The notes under the pieces are model-generated. The model did no database searches. It was not told the DNA's origin and saw only the letters and a program-made list of their open reading frames with translations. A program made the position numbers and the translations under genes. Shown here in pieces: positions 1-9,039 of a stretch of DNA of 64,000 nt. The stretch's first letter is position 1, and each line of letters opens with the position of its first letter. The stretch covers positions 744,001 through 808,000 of the forward strand of contig NZ_SIUB01000001.1 of assembly GCF_004310425.1 (NCBI RefSeq), read 5' to 3'. The DNA comes from Hansschlegelia quercus (GTDB lineage Bacteria > Pseudomonadota > Alphaproteobacteria > Rhizobiales > Methylopilaceae).

Positions 1-516
1 ATCGACGATGCGGACGGCGACCTCGCCGTTACCACCCTCGCTTGCCGCCTTCGACCGGTCGCCCTGCGGATCGATGATGACGTAGGAAAGATATAGGTCC
101 TGGTCGCGTGCATAGGCGTAATAATCGAGCACTGCGTCGGCCCGGCCGCCTTCATGCCTGCGGTAGACCTCCGCGCTAGCGGCCATGCAGGCGATGGTCG
201 ACGCGACATGGTCGGGGGAGCGCCCCATGAAGCCGTGGTGCAGTTCGGCCCATGCCACGAGCGCTTCGCGTCGCTGGACCAGCTCGCCGTAGGATGTCGG
301 CATCTGCCAGGCGCGGCTCACGCGAGCGCCGGTCGGCGTCTCGAACGTCGAGCGTTCGACATTCTCCGGCCGCGCCTGGAAGTCGTAGAGGTTTGCCACC
401 GAGCGGGCGGCGCCGCGGAATGCGCCGTGTTCGGCAACGTTGGAAATGCGGCCGCCGTTCAAGAAGATGCAGCGCCCGTCGTCGAGGGCTCGGAGATAGT
501 CAGATCCAGATCTCAT
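1..516 (-). CDS. 4-hydroxyphenylacetate 3-hydroxylase family oxygenase, N-terminal part (cut by window edge)
   Basis: The 172 visible residues match the N-terminal domain of the HpaB family, the FADH2-dependent oxygenase component that ortho-hydroxylates 4-hydroxyphenylacetate or related phenols. It opens with SGSDYLRALDDGRCIFLNGG, followed by a conserved LYDFQ and a later YYAYARDQDLYLSYVIIDPQ-like stretch ending at the window edge. The start ATG at 516 is chosen because the family begins a few residues before the YLRALDDGR block. The C-terminal substrate and flavin domain lies outside the window, so the exact substrate cannot be judged. A MarR-family gene is divergent with about 150 bases between, and a perfect palindrome lies in that gap, so phenolic-responsive repression is likely (inference). 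Confidence 0.85.
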   Translation of the reverse strand, partial: MRSGSDYLRALDDGRCIFLNGGRISNVAEHGAFRGAARSVANLYDFQARPENVERSTFETPTGARVSRAWQMPTSYGELVQRREALVAWAELHHGFMGRSPDHVASTIACMAASAEVYRRHEGGRADAVLDYYAYARDQDLYLSYVIIDPQGDRSKAASEGGNGEVAVRIVD

Positions 517-551
517 GATCGCCCCCGCGGCTCACCCACTCACGTTAGCGA

Positions 552-585
552 AATTCACTTTGTGAATTAGCTTTGTCAATAAGCT
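552..585. promoter_or_regulatory. Palindromic operator between hpaB-like gene and MarR gene
   Basis: Bases 552-568 form the perfect inverted repeat AATTCAC-TTT-GTGAATT (7-3-7). A second, shorter inverted repeat AGCTT-N7-AAGCT follows at 569-585. On the minus strand TTGACA at 579-574 is a good -35 element for the oxygenase gene, so a protein bound at 552-568 would sit between -35 and -10 and block it. MarR dimers typically bind such 16-20 bp palindromes. The -10 match is weak, so the promoter placement is tentative. Confidence 0.55.
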
Positions 586-667
586 ATTTTCGCAAGTGAG
601 GTTGCAGCGGGTCGGGTCTCGCGGCTATGCCCCAGGGGTCGCCCTGTGCGGCACTGATGGAGATCTG

Positions 668-1174
668 ATGAGCGCTGCTCCGACGACCGTTAGCCGCTCC
701 GCGCTGCTTATTGGCGGGTCCGACGACGCCTTCAGGTCTCTGGTCGACGACCTAACCCATTTCGCCACACGGCTTCAGCAGATCAGGGAAGCGCTTGCGC
801 GTCAGATGGGCGTGACGACGCCGCAATACGTGATGCTGATGGCGCTTGCCCGCCGAACGCCGGGATCCGCCATAGGGACAAAAGATCTCGCTGCGCGCTT
901 GAGAGTGAGCGTGCCGTTTGTCGTTACAGAAACGAAGAAACTCGAAGCTATGGGTTTTCTGCAGAAGCAACCCATAGCCGCAGACAGGCGCAGGATTGAT
1001 ATCGTTCTGACTAAGCGGGGGCTTCAATCTGTTGAGGCGCTTGGGTCGCGGCAAAGAACCGTTAACGACATCTTATTTTCGGGCGTGGACGAGGCCAAGT
1101 TCAGTCAGCTTCAGAAAATAACGAAGGATCTTCTGGAGGCATGTGAGCCAGCTCTAGAGGCGGCCGAACACTAG
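668..1174 (+). CDS. MarR-family transcriptional regulator
   Basis: This 168-residue protein has the winged-helix layout of MarR regulators: an N-terminal dimerisation helix, VTTPQYVMLMALAR, the recognition region LAARLRVSVPFVVTETKKLE, then the wing with QPIAADRRRIDIVLTKRG. The start ATG at 668 is preferred over an upstream GTG-type extension because GGAG lies at 659-662, five bases upstream. It is divergent from the 4-hydroxyphenylacetate hydroxylase-like gene, and the shared gap contains a perfect palindrome. It probably represses that gene and itself in response to a phenolic ligand. Function is inferred from family and position; family assignment is firm. Confidence 0.88.
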   Translation: MSAAPTTVSRSALLIGGSDDAFRSLVDDLTHFATRLQQIREALARQMGVTTPQYVMLMALARRTPGSAIGTKDLAARLRVSVPFVVTETKKLEAMGFLQKQPIAADRRRIDIVLTKRGLQSVEALGSRQRTVNDILFSGVDEAKFSQLQKITKDLLEACEPALEAAEH

Positions 1175-1676
1175 ACAGCCAAAGTCGTCGATCAGTCCTC
1201 CGCGGGAGATATTTCATGAATGTGCTGGAGCAACCTATCGTTCGCGCTCGTCTCGGCTCCGGCCAGGGCGCGGCGTTTTTGCGTTTCAGATCAAAATACG
1301 TGACCAGCGCTGCAGCGACGGCTGCCGCGATGACCCGACGCTCGGGTGCAAAGCCTGCCGCAGAAAGCGCCGGTGGTCCCACCGTTGCCGCAGGGTCCTT
1401 GCTGGCAAGCGCGCCGCTTTTTCCTCGCTGTCGACCGACGTCGTGGTTTCGCAGTAAATATAGGTAGGCCTCCCCACTTACGAGAGGCCGATCGCGGGAC
1501 TCGGGTCGACGTCAAAGCTTGCTCGCTTAAGCTTTCGCAAGGCCGGAACGTTAGCTCTGCTGTCGCGCGTACCGCGTCTGAGCCTCGACCATGCGGATCA
1601 GACGAGAGACCGTCGACAAATAGACGCGTCTCCTCACTGACCCGCGGCCACCTGTTCCACGGTCGGATTTAGTTTG
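1175..1676. other. Noncoding stretch, no recognisable gene
   Basis: Between the MarR gene and the chemoreceptor gene on the opposite strand I see several short open frames on both strands but none with a ribosome site, family motif or length that would support it. An 83-residue frame from 1216 begins with a reasonable ATG but is low-complexity (Ala/Arg/Ser) and unlike any family I know. It could be a decayed gene. Confidence 0.4.
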
Positions 1677-3152
1677 TCACGCGATGAGGCGTGATGCTTC
1701 ACGAACGTTCCGCGTGGCGGCATTGGCGTTTTGAGCGGCGTCCGCGATCTCCACCATGTTCTGGTTGATCAACGTGACGTTCTCGGATGCCGTGTGCATG
1801 TTGCCCGCCATCTCCTGCGCTACCGCTGACTGTTGCTGCACAGCCGCGGAAATGCTGGACGAAATGCTGCCCAACTGAGTGATCGTGTCAGCAATAGAGC
1901 TGATCGCCTTGACTGCGTTCGACGTCGACGACTGGACGGCGGAGACCTGGGCGCTGATTTCCTGAGTGGCCTTTGCGGTCTGGTTAGCGAGGCTTTTCAC
2001 CTCCGCCGCCACCACTGCGAAACCCTTGCCGGCTTCTCCTGCGCGCGCAGCTTCGATGGTTGCGTTCAAGGCCAGAAGGTTCGTCTGGCCGGCGATGCTG
2101 TTGATCAGATCGATCACAGCTCCGATCCGAGATGCGGCCTCGGAAAGCCCCTCGACAATGTTGGCGGTTTCGCCGGCCTTATGCATCGCCTGTCCAGAAA
2201 TCGCTGAAGCCTCGCTGACCTGCCGGCTGATCTCTCCGACCGAAGCAGCCAACTCTTCTGCGCCCGCCGCGACCGCTTGGACGTTGGACGAGGTGGTGGA
2301 TGAAGCTTGAACCGCGATCGAGGTCTGCTCACTCACCCCTTCGACTGCTCGGCTGATCTGTTCGATGTCGGCGTTGATCGAGCGCTGAGTCTCCTCGCGC
2401 CGAAGGCGCGCCTCAGTCGCTTCGGTCGCGTTCCGCGCCGCCTTGACGACCTTTATGGGCCGTCCGTTCGCGCCCAGTATTGGGTTGTAGGTTGCGCAGA
2501 GCCAAAGCGGCTTTCCGTGCTTGTCCACCCGCTTGAACTCTCCGGAATGGAACTCGCCACGGCGCAGTTTGTCCCAAAACTCGGCGTATTCGCTGGATGC
2601 GGCATATGCGGGCTCGACGAACATCGAATGGTGACGGCCTTTCACCTCGGCTAGGGTGTACCCTGCCGCCGAGAGAAAGTTCGCGTTTGCGTCGAGGATC
2701 GTTCCATCGAGCGCGAACTGGATGACTGCGAGAGACTTGTCGATCGCCGCGATCTGGCCTTCGGCGTCGGCAGTTTGGATCTTCCTCTGGGTGACATCAG
2801 CGGCGATCTTGAAGACGGATTCTACCTTACCGTTCCGCCCGAGCACCGGGTTGTAGGAGGCTCGGATCCAGACCTCGCGGCCGCCCTTGCCGATACGCCG
2901 AAATTCAGCAGCCTGGAACTCTCCGCGAGCAAGAGCCGCCCAGAACGATGCGTAAGCTTCGGAGCTGCGCTCCGCAGGATCGACGAACATACTGTGGTGC
3001 TGACCACGGATTTCCTCGATGCCATAGCCGAGCGCTTTGAGGAAGTTGGCGTTCGCGTCCACGACCAGACCCTGCGGCGTGAACTCGATGATCGCCTGCG
3101 ACTGGTCGATCGCATCCAGTTTGGCTTGGGAGGAACTGTGAAACAGTCGCAT
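1677..3152 (-). CDS. Soluble methyl-accepting chemotaxis protein with two PAS domains
   Basis: About 491 residues. Two tandem PAS domains occupy roughly residues 15-125 and 135-245; each carries the same HHSMFV and EFKRI/VDKxGK motifs followed by YNPILG, a duplication typical of Aer/bdlA-like receptors. The C-terminal third is an MCP signalling domain with the hairpin tip [20 protein letters not shown]. There is no membrane segment, so it acts in the cytoplasm, probably sensing redox state or a small ligand through PAS and passing the signal to CheA/CheW. The ATG at 3152 is preferred to one at 3176 because GAGG lies eight bases upstream of it. No che genes are nearby, so it is an orphan receptor. 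Confidence 0.88.
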   Translation of the reverse strand: MRLFHSSSQAKLDAIDQSQAIIEFTPQGLVVDANANFLKALGYGIEEIRGQHHSMFVDPAERSSEAYASFWAALARGEFQAAEFRRIGKGGREVWIRASYNPVLGRNGKVESVFKIAADVTQRKIQTADAEGQIAAIDKSLAVIQFALDGTILDANANFLSAAGYTLAEVKGRHHSMFVEPAYAASSEYAEFWDKLRRGEFHSGEFKRVDKHGKPLWLCATYNPILGANGRPIKVVKAARNATEATEARLRREETQRSINADIEQISRAVEGVSEQTSIAVQASSTTSSNVQAVAAGAEELAASVGEISRQVSEASAISGQAMHKAGETANIVEGLSEAASRIGAVIDLINSIAGQTNLLALNATIEAARAGEAGKGFAVVAAEVKSLANQTAKATQEISAQVSAVQSSTSNAVKAISSIADTITQLGSISSSISAAVQQQSAVAQEMAGNMHTASENVTLINQNMVEIADAAQNANAATRNVREASRLIA

Positions 3153-3561
3153 TTCGGGAACCTCGAAGGGAAACATTAAAGTCTTCGAGAAATCGTTTCT
3201 GCGGCGTTAATTATGGTCCCTTTGCGAGTGAAAGTCGGCACGCTACGGCTCTACCTGAGAAAACGAACAACCGAGCCGGAGGACGTCAGCGGAACCTCGC
3301 GTTGTCAGGCTGCGGTGTTGCTCAGGGAGGCGAGCCGACTTCCGACTGCCTTTAGCTGTCCGCCGAATTCACCTCCCATTCGACTATCAGGCGTGTGCGG
3401 CAGCCTCCGCCATACTAATCTCATTGCCAGGCTCTCGCCGAGCGTCGCGGCGCTACGTTCAACGCGTGCATCGGCCTCGATCGCCAGCTCCGCCCCTACG
3501 CCATCCTCTTGTTCTTGATCCGTTCTCATGGAATCCATTCCCTCAGATGGAGGAGCGAGAC
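3153..3561. other. Noncoding divergent region
   Basis: This gap separates the leftward chemoreceptor from the rightward small genes and should hold both promoters. I see no convincing -35/-10 pair, palindrome or RNA structure. Open frames here on both strands are antisense or extensions of the genes beside them and have no supporting motifs. Confidence 0.4.
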
Positions 3562-3753
3562 ATGGCGGATGCGGCGGGAAACCTGTTCGAGGATGAAACG
3601 GTGGCGGGCGACGAGGCCACCGTCGACGATGTGATTCTGGCGGCTGGCGGCGAACGTCAGGCGATCCAAGCGCTTCTCGTGCAACTGGCCGTGACGGAGC
3701 AAGCGGGGGCGCCCGCAGGCGAGGCTTTAAGTAGCGGCGGCGCGAATGAATGA
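3562..3753 (+). CDS. Small acidic protein of unknown function
   Basis: A 63-residue acidic protein beginning MADAAGNLFEDETVAGDEAT. I do not recognise a family. The gene is supported by a strong AGGAG at 3551-3555 six bases before the ATG and by an eight-base overlap with the next gene, which belongs to a conserved family, so the pair is probably translationally coupled. The middle of the protein, DDVILAAGGERQAIQALL, could form one amphipathic helix of a helical hairpin. The frame can be extended upstream to 3424 but that part lacks any ribosome site and was not used. Confidence 0.6.
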   Translation: MADAAGNLFEDETVAGDEATVDDVILAAGGERQAIQALLVQLAVTEQAGAPAGEALSSGGANE

Positions 3754-4114
3754 GGCGACAAAGCCCATGAGGACGAGTATGTCGGCTGATAGCCATCCGC
3801 GCACGTCGGACGGCCGTTACTTCGTGGTCAACGGTCGCCTTTGGAGGCTGAGTAATCCCAACCTGCCCGCGGCCGCGCGAGCGCGCCTCGTCGCGGAACT
3901 GATGGCGGCCAGGCGAGCCGTACGGGACGCCAACGGCTGCGAAGCCGCGCTGAAAGAGGCGCGCGCGCGAGTAGACATAGCGAAGGTGGCGCTCGGCGAA
4001 CGTGGCCCGGTGTGGTGGACTGACGGCGCTCCAGACGTGAACCGAAAGATGGCGCGCAACACGCCTTATGCCGCATGGTTCGCCAGCCTTCCGGTAGGCG
4101 AGAAGAAGGGGTGA
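3746..4114 (+). CDS. Conserved hypothetical protein
   Basis: A 122-residue protein resembling a family of uncharacterised proteins common in Rhizobiales. Recognisable blocks are DGRYFVVNGRLWRLSNP near residue 28, a helical AARARLVAELMAARRAV stretch, and GERGPVWWTDGAPDVNRKM near the C-terminus. No catalytic motif, signal peptide or membrane segment is visible. It overlaps the preceding small gene by eight bases. A second in-frame ATG at 3782 (MSADSHP) could be the true start because the conserved block begins soon after. Family resemblance is from memory and the function is unknown. Confidence 0.72.
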   Translation: MNEATKPMRTSMSADSHPRTSDGRYFVVNGRLWRLSNPNLPAAARARLVAELMAARRAVRDANGCEAALKEARARVDIAKVALGERGPVWWTDGAPDVNRKMARNTPYAAWFASLPVGEKKG

Positions 4115-4665
4115 CGCTCAAGCTGCCCGCTTATCTCGGGCCGCTTGGTGTCGAGTGCGGCGGCTGCGCCGCCGGGTGATCCTCGGGGCGCGGAGCGTGG
4201 AGGCGAAAATGGCGGCGGCGGAGGCTGCTCGGCGGCTGAAGTGCTCCGCTCGAAAAGCGAGGCGGGTGCGAAGAGCTAGTATGCGGAGAGGTGACGTCGC
4301 CCCCATCCCTGCGAGCTGTCCGGAACTCAGGGACGGGGACGACGTGGGCGGTTTAGAAGGACACGCCCGGCGGACTACGCCATGGCGCATGGTTGGGTTC
4401 CTATCCAGCAAATGACAATGATCGAGATTACGAGCGCTTCATCAGCCCGGAATAAGGCTGATTGTGACGAGGGTGGCGAATCCCAAATTGGGTGACGACG
4501 GAAGCTCCCGACAGGGGAAGACCATAGCGAACCAACCTCGGTGGCGACTGCGCGGCGGTGGCGCCAGCAATGCAAGCAAAAGTGAGTTTTTACGCGGGTG
4601 TTGTTTTAACTAAATGAACCTCATGATCGCTGCATTGGGTCACGGGTTCTCGAGCAGCGACAAGC
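4115..4665. other. Noncoding stretch before the cyclic-di-GMP gene
   Basis: No open frame here has support. The longest, on the plus strand from 4155 (86 codons), is Arg/Ala-rich, has no ribosome site and overlaps a similar frame on the minus strand. The last 100 bases are relatively AT-rich and likely contain the promoter of the downstream GGDEF-EAL gene. I looked for a cyclic-di-GMP riboswitch-like fold and did not see one. Confidence 0.35.
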
Positions 4666-7023
4666 GTGCGATCAATACTGACCTGCATTACTGATGCGCA
4701 CGATCAGCGCCTTTTGCTTCTCGCGGCCATCGTCTGCGCGATTGGCGTTTATGGCTCGTCGTCGATTGCCGCTCACGCGGGGCTCGTGGATGGCCGAGCG
4801 CGCAAGGTATGGGGTGTAGTCGGCATCACGGCCGCGGGCTGCACAGCCTGGGCGACGCATATGATCGGGCTGTTCGCTTTCCAGCCGGGAATGGAGGCTG
4901 GCTTTGATCCGACCCTTATGGCGGTCTCACTGATCGCCGGCACGGTCGGCATCGGCGCCGGCGTGTGGTTAGGTGTCGGAAGACACGATCGCGAGCGTCG
5001 CTTCGTCGCCGGAGTGGTGCTCGGCCTTGGCGTCACCACGCTGCACTATCTCGGCCAGGCCTCGTACGTCGTCACCGGCTACGTCGTCTGGGACGATGTG
5101 CTGGTCGGGGGCTCGATCGTCGTCAGCTTGGCGATGTTCGGGGTCGCTACGGTAGCCTCTGGAGATCGAAGACCGCCCATCCGCAGGCTTGGCGCCCCGC
5201 TGCTTCTCGCCGCCATCGCAGTTCTCCATTTCAGCGGCATGGCCGCCGCCACGTTCGTGTTTGATCCGCGGATCGAACTCGGTCCCGCAATTCTTCCCGC
5301 CCGGTTGGTGGCGCCTGTTGTCGCTGGCGCTTCTGCTGTGCTGTTCGTGCTGGCGGTCCTCGGCTTGCGGTTCGCGCTGGCCGCCCGAGCCGCAGCCCGG
5401 CGCGACCGAGAACGGCTACGGGAGCTCGCGAGCGTGGCGGTGGAGGGGCTGCTTCTATGTGACGGCGAATTAATCGCAACGATAAACCAAAGTCTTGAGG
5501 AGCTCAGCGGTTTGCCATCGGCCGCCCTCTCTGGCCGGCCGATGAGCGTCCTTCTGCCGGGCGTGAACTTGGTCAATCTTCCGGAGCGTCAGGAACTCGA
5601 CGCCGAACTCGTAGCTGCAAACGGGCAACGCGTTCCGGTCCGGGTGCTTCGTCGTGAGGTCCACTTCGGACGAGAGAGGCAAGCGGTCGTCGCCATACGC
5701 GATCAACGCGAGCGACTTAGTGCTGAGCAGAGGATGCGCACGCTCGCCTTCTCGGATGCACTGACCGGATTGCCGAACCGCGCCCGATTTGGCGATCTGC
5801 TGGCCGCGCGAGCGGCGGCCTGTCTGTCAAATGGAGCTCAACTCGCCATACTGCTTATCGACCTCGACCGGTTCAAATTTGTGAACGACACGTTCGGTCA
5901 TGCAGCTGGCGACGCGCTGCTGCGCCAAGTCGCGCAGCGGCTGGAGGCCTCAGCAGGGAGCCGCTCGGTCGTCGCGAGGTTGGGCGGAGATGAGTTCGCT
6001 GTCTTGGCCCCCGATGGAGTGACCGAATTCGATGCCGAGCGGCTCGCGCAAGCGGTAGTGGATTCACTCAGCCGCCCTTTCACGCTTCAAAACAACACGG
6101 TCGAAATCGGCGCGAGCGCTGGGTTGGCGATCGCTCCTAACGATGGAGAGCAGCCTGAAGAGCTTCTGCGGAACGCAGATCTAGCCCTCTATCGAGCCAA
6201 GTTGGACGGTAAGGGGCTGGCCCGCCGCTTCGATCCGGAACTGCAGCGCCAGGCGCGCGAGCGCCAGCAGATGGAGATCGACCTCGCGCAGGCTCTCATC
6301 CGAAACGAGTTCGAAGTTCACTACCAACCGCTAGTCGATCCTCGAACGCTTGAAGTGAAGGCGGCCGAGGCGCTTGTGCGCTGGCGTCACCCCGGGCGCG
6401 GGCTCGTGTCCCCAGTTGACTTCATCACCGTAGCCGAGGAGACCGGTCTGATCTCTGGAATCGGAAGCTGGGTGTTGAGCCGCGCCTGCCAAGACGCCGC
6501 CTCCTGGCCTAGCCATATGCGGATCGCGGTGAACCTGTCGCCTACGCAGTTTCGCGACCCCGCCCTCATCGAAACGATTATGGGCGCACTGTCCGCCTCC
6601 GGCTTGCCTCCGCAGCGGCTTGTTTTGGAGATCACGGAGGGCGTTCTGCTGCTGGACGAAGCGCGGACGCTGACGACGCTCGAGCTTCTCAGAGCGTACG
6701 GCATCGGCCTCGCAATGGACGATTTCGGAACGGGTTACGCCTCTCTCGGATATCTCCGCCGCTTCCCCTTTAGCAAGATCAAGATCGACCGCTCGTTCGT
6801 CCGTGACCTTCCAGCGGATCGCGGGTGCGCCGCGATCTTCCAAGCGATCGTCGCGCTCGCCGGCGCCTTGAACATGTCAATAACGGTCGAGGGGGTCGAG
6901 ACCGTCGAACAGCTGAACTTCGCCGCGGAAGAGGGGTGTGATCTGGTGCAGGGCTACTATCTAAGCCGCCCGTTGCCGCTGGCTGAGTTCCACTTGTTCC
7001 TGAACCGCCGCGAAGCCGCCTGA
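4666..7023 (+). CDS. MHYT-PAS-GGDEF-EAL cyclic-di-GMP signalling protein
   Basis: A 785-residue membrane protein starting at GTG 4666. The first 245 residues hold paired membrane helices of the MHYT sensor type (ATHMIGLFAF, TTLHYLGQASY, LHFSGMAAATF carry the conserved His/Met positions), a domain proposed to bind a diatomic gas or copper. A short PAS domain follows, then a GGDEF domain whose active motif is intact (RLGGDEFAV near residue 443), then an EAL domain with intact AEALVRWRHP near residue 566 and DDFGTGYASLGYL. Both cyclase and phosphodiesterase activities are therefore possible. Architecture matches the YkoW/MHYT-EAL class. It stands alone with long gaps on both sides. Confidence 0.92.
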   Translation: MRSILTCITDAHDQRLLLLAAIVCAIGVYGSSSIAAHAGLVDGRARKVWGVVGITAAGCTAWATHMIGLFAFQPGMEAGFDPTLMAVSLIAGTVGIGAGVWLGVGRHDRERRFVAGVVLGLGVTTLHYLGQASYVVTGYVVWDDVLVGGSIVVSLAMFGVATVASGDRRPPIRRLGAPLLLAAIAVLHFSGMAAATFVFDPRIELGPAILPARLVAPVVAGASAVLFVLAVLGLRFALAARAAARRDRERLRELASVAVEGLLLCDGELIATINQSLEELSGLPSAALSGRPMSVLLPGVNLVNLPERQELDAELVAANGQRVPVRVLRREVHFGRERQAVVAIRDQRERLSAEQRMRTLAFSDALTGLPNRARFGDLLAARAAACLSNGAQLAILLIDLDRFKFVNDTFGHAAGDALLRQVAQRLEASAGSRSVVARLGGDEFAVLAPDGVTEFDAERLAQAVVDSLSRPFTLQNNTVEIGASAGLAIAPNDGEQPEELLRNADLALYRAKLDGKGLARRFDPELQRQARERQQMEIDLAQALIRNEFEVHYQPLVDPRTLEVKAAEALVRWRHPGRGLVSPVDFITVAEETGLISGIGSWVLSRACQDAASWPSHMRIAVNLSPTQFRDPALIETIMGALSASGLPPQRLVLEITEGVLLLDEARTLTTLELLRAYGIGLAMDDFGTGYASLGYLRRFPFSKIKIDRSFVRDLPADRGCAAIFQAIVALAGALNMSITVEGVETVEQLNFAAEEGCDLVQGYYLSRPLPLAEFHLFLNRREAA

Positions 7024-7119
7024 GCTTTCCGCGGTGCGGTAAGGCCGGTTCGTCATCGTCCCTCGCACCACGTCGGCCGATTGATGAAGTCGTTCGGCGC
7101 TATGATCTGCGTGAGCCGT

Positions 7120-7302
7120 TCATTCGCCGCCTCGGAACTGCTTGAGCGCGCACCTCGCCTTCCCGAGCGCCGGCGCATCGATCGGGCCGGCGTCGGACCG
7201 GAGGCCAATGCTGTCCCCATCCACGTCCAGGGTGTCGCCGTCGATCACGCAAATGGCTGAAGACGATGCCGGAGAGGCCAGAAGTAAGAGCGCGAGGAGA
7301 GT
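7120..7302 (-). pseudogene. Remnant of a small secreted staphylococcal-nuclease-like protein
   Basis: Reading leftward from 7302 the frame gives a hydrophobic leader (LLALLLLASPASSSA), then CVIDGDTLDVDGDSI and a KARC segment before a TGA at 7120-7122. The VDGDT-x-D pattern followed by a Cys-containing segment is that of SNase-like proteins with an export signal. No ATG, GTG or TTG exists between the upstream stop and the leader, and the usual RLxGIDAPE active-site segment is altered to a GPIDAP form, so it looks broken and truncated. Identification rests on a short motif and is tentative. Confidence 0.4.
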
Positions 7303-7659
7303 CTAGCCTCCGCAAAATATCCAAACCGGACGGTACCAACTTCTCCTTAGGGTCAATCGTCTCGGCGATCGCTACGCATAATATCTAACAAGCTGAGGCT
7401 CTACATCGCGTCGTCCACCGTGTGGTGAGGAACATCGCAACCGTGATCGAACGTCATCGCGACCTGATCGATCCGATCCTCAGGGGCGACGTCTCGGGCG
7501 CGGAGATCGTGGCCTACCTCCGAAAAAAGGACTTGGCGCGAGGCGAGAATGGCAGAGAGCTTCGTACCCCGCTTTTTAATCGACATGCCGACTTGTGTGA
7601 TCGGCCTCAGCGCGTCCAGTCCGTAAAGTCCTGAGGGCAGTGATCATCAGCGGTGTGCG
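7303..7659. other. Noncoding, possible degraded regulator fragment
   Basis: A plus-strand frame at 7422-7634 reads IERHRDLIDPILRGDVSGAE, which resembles the last helices of FCD-type GntR regulators (EHRAILxAIxxGD). It has no HTH domain or ribosome site, and an in-frame stop separates it from a possible preceding helix, so at most it is a remnant. Nothing else is visible. The stop of the leftward amidohydrolase gene follows at 7660. Confidence 0.25.
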
Positions 7660-9039
7660 TCACATCCAGTTTGAAGCAGAGCTCTTGATCGATGCGCGTT
7701 CAACGAGCGACGCGGCCGCGGTTTGGGCGCTACGGCGGGTCGCGCCTTCGTCGACGGTCTCTATCCGGCCGTCGCGCATGACGATCCTGCCGTCGATAAG
7801 AACATGCGTCGTCTCGTGGCCAAGGGCCGAATAGACGATCGCCGATATCGGATCGTGGATCGGCGACATGAACGCGCTTCGCGGGTCGACGAGCGCGAGA
7901 TCCGCCTTCTTGCCCAACTCGATCGAGCCGATCTCGTTATCGAGGCCGACCGCGCGGGCGCCGTCGATCGTGGCCATCTCGAGCGCCTTGAGCGCGGTCA
8001 TGATCTCGGCGTCGCCGCTGAAGCCCTTCTGGATCAGCGCTGCGAACTTCATGGCCTGAAAAAGATTGTGGTTGTTGCTGCTCGCCGGGCCGTCGCTCGC
8101 AAGCCCGACAGTAAGACCCGCCGCCAGCATCTCCGGGATCGGCGGGACGCCCGAGGCGAGATACATGTTGCTGCACGGGTTGTGCGACACCTTCACATCG
8201 TGCCGGCGCAGGATGCCGATGTCCTTCGAACTGCAGTGGACGCAGTGAACCGCGAGCACGTCGGGGCCCATGAAACCGACGTCGCTCAGCACCTCCGTGT
8301 CGGTTCGCCCGTAGACGGACCGCGCGTGTTCGATCTCGAACGGCGTCTCCGAAACGTGGATCGTCACGAGAACGCCGAACTCGTCGGCAAGCGCCCGCGT
8401 TTTCTTCAGGCTGTCCTCGTCGAGCGTCCAGATCATGCAGGGCGCCAGCCCGACCTGGACCCGGCCGCCCGGCTGATTGTTGGCGATGATCAGCGATCGC
8501 GCGTCGGCCAACGCGGCTTCAGCCGTTTCGATCAGCTCTTTCGGCGCGCCATATTGCTCACCGCCCGAAAGGAAGCCGCGGCAGACGAAGCCTCGCATCC
8601 CGGTCGCCAAGTAGGCGTCGAACACGGCCTGCGTTAGCCCGGGTCGGGGATGGGCGTACATGAAGTCGACAAGCGTGGTGACGCCTGAGCGGATCGATTC
8701 CACACAGCCATGCAGCGCGGCGATGTGGGCGTCGTCCGGGGTCAGTTCGACCGCAGCCGGACCTGTCATGCAAGTGAACCACTTCTTCAGCGCCATGTCG
8801 TCGCCCGGGCCCTTCAGCAGGGTCTGGAACAAGTGCGTGTGCGTGTTGATCATCCCGGGGATCAAGATCTGACCCGCGGCGTCGATGATCTCCCATTGCG
8901 GCTCCGCCCGGGAGCTTAGTTCGTCGCCGGCGCCGATCTCCAGGATGCGGTCGCCTTCAATCAACACGCTGCCGCGCTCAATGATTTGACGGCCAGGGTT
9001 CATCGTGATGACGCAGGCGTCCTTGATCAGGATGCTCAT
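7660..9039 (-). CDS. Amidohydrolase of the TrzA/AtzA aminohydrolase family
   Basis: A 459-residue metal-dependent hydrolase. The metal site is complete: NTHTHLFQTL (HxH near residue 65), TIHVSETP, VHCVHCSS and SDGPASSNNHNLFQA. This is the family of cytosine, guanine, 8-oxoguanine and triazine deaminases or dechlorinases, cytosolic TIM-barrel enzymes. Its ATG overlaps the stop of the molybdenum hydroxylase large subunit (TCAT at 9036-9039), so it is the last gene of a four-gene operon, probably acting on the same heterocyclic compound. A purine-type oxidation followed by deamination is a natural pairing, but the substrate cannot be read from sequence. Confidence 0.88.
   Translation of the reverse strand: MSILIKDACVITMNPGRQIIERGSVLIEGDRILEIGAGDELSSRAEPQWEIIDAAGQILIPGMINTHTHLFQTLLKGPGDDMALKKWFTCMTGPAAVELTPDDAHIAALHGCVESIRSGVTTLVDFMYAHPRPGLTQAVFDAYLATGMRGFVCRGFLSGGEQYGAPKELIETAEAALADARSLIIANNQPGGRVQVGLAPCMIWTLDEDSLKKTRALADEFGVLVTIHVSETPFEIEHARSVYGRTDTEVLSDVGFMGPDVLAVHCVHCSSKDIGILRRHDVKVSHNPCSNMYLASGVPPIPEMLAAGLTVGLASDGPASSNNHNLFQAMKFAALIQKGFSGDAEIMTALKALEMATIDGARAVGLDNEIGSIELGKKADLALVDPRSAFMSPIHDPISAIVYSALGHETTHVLIDGRIVMRDGRIETVDEGATRRSAQTAAASLVERASIKSSASNWM

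Noticed and set aside
4415-4665. Cyclic-di-GMP riboswitch before the GGDEF-EAL gene
   Set aside because: I could not find the conserved GEMM core or paired stems; the leader looks unstructured by eye.
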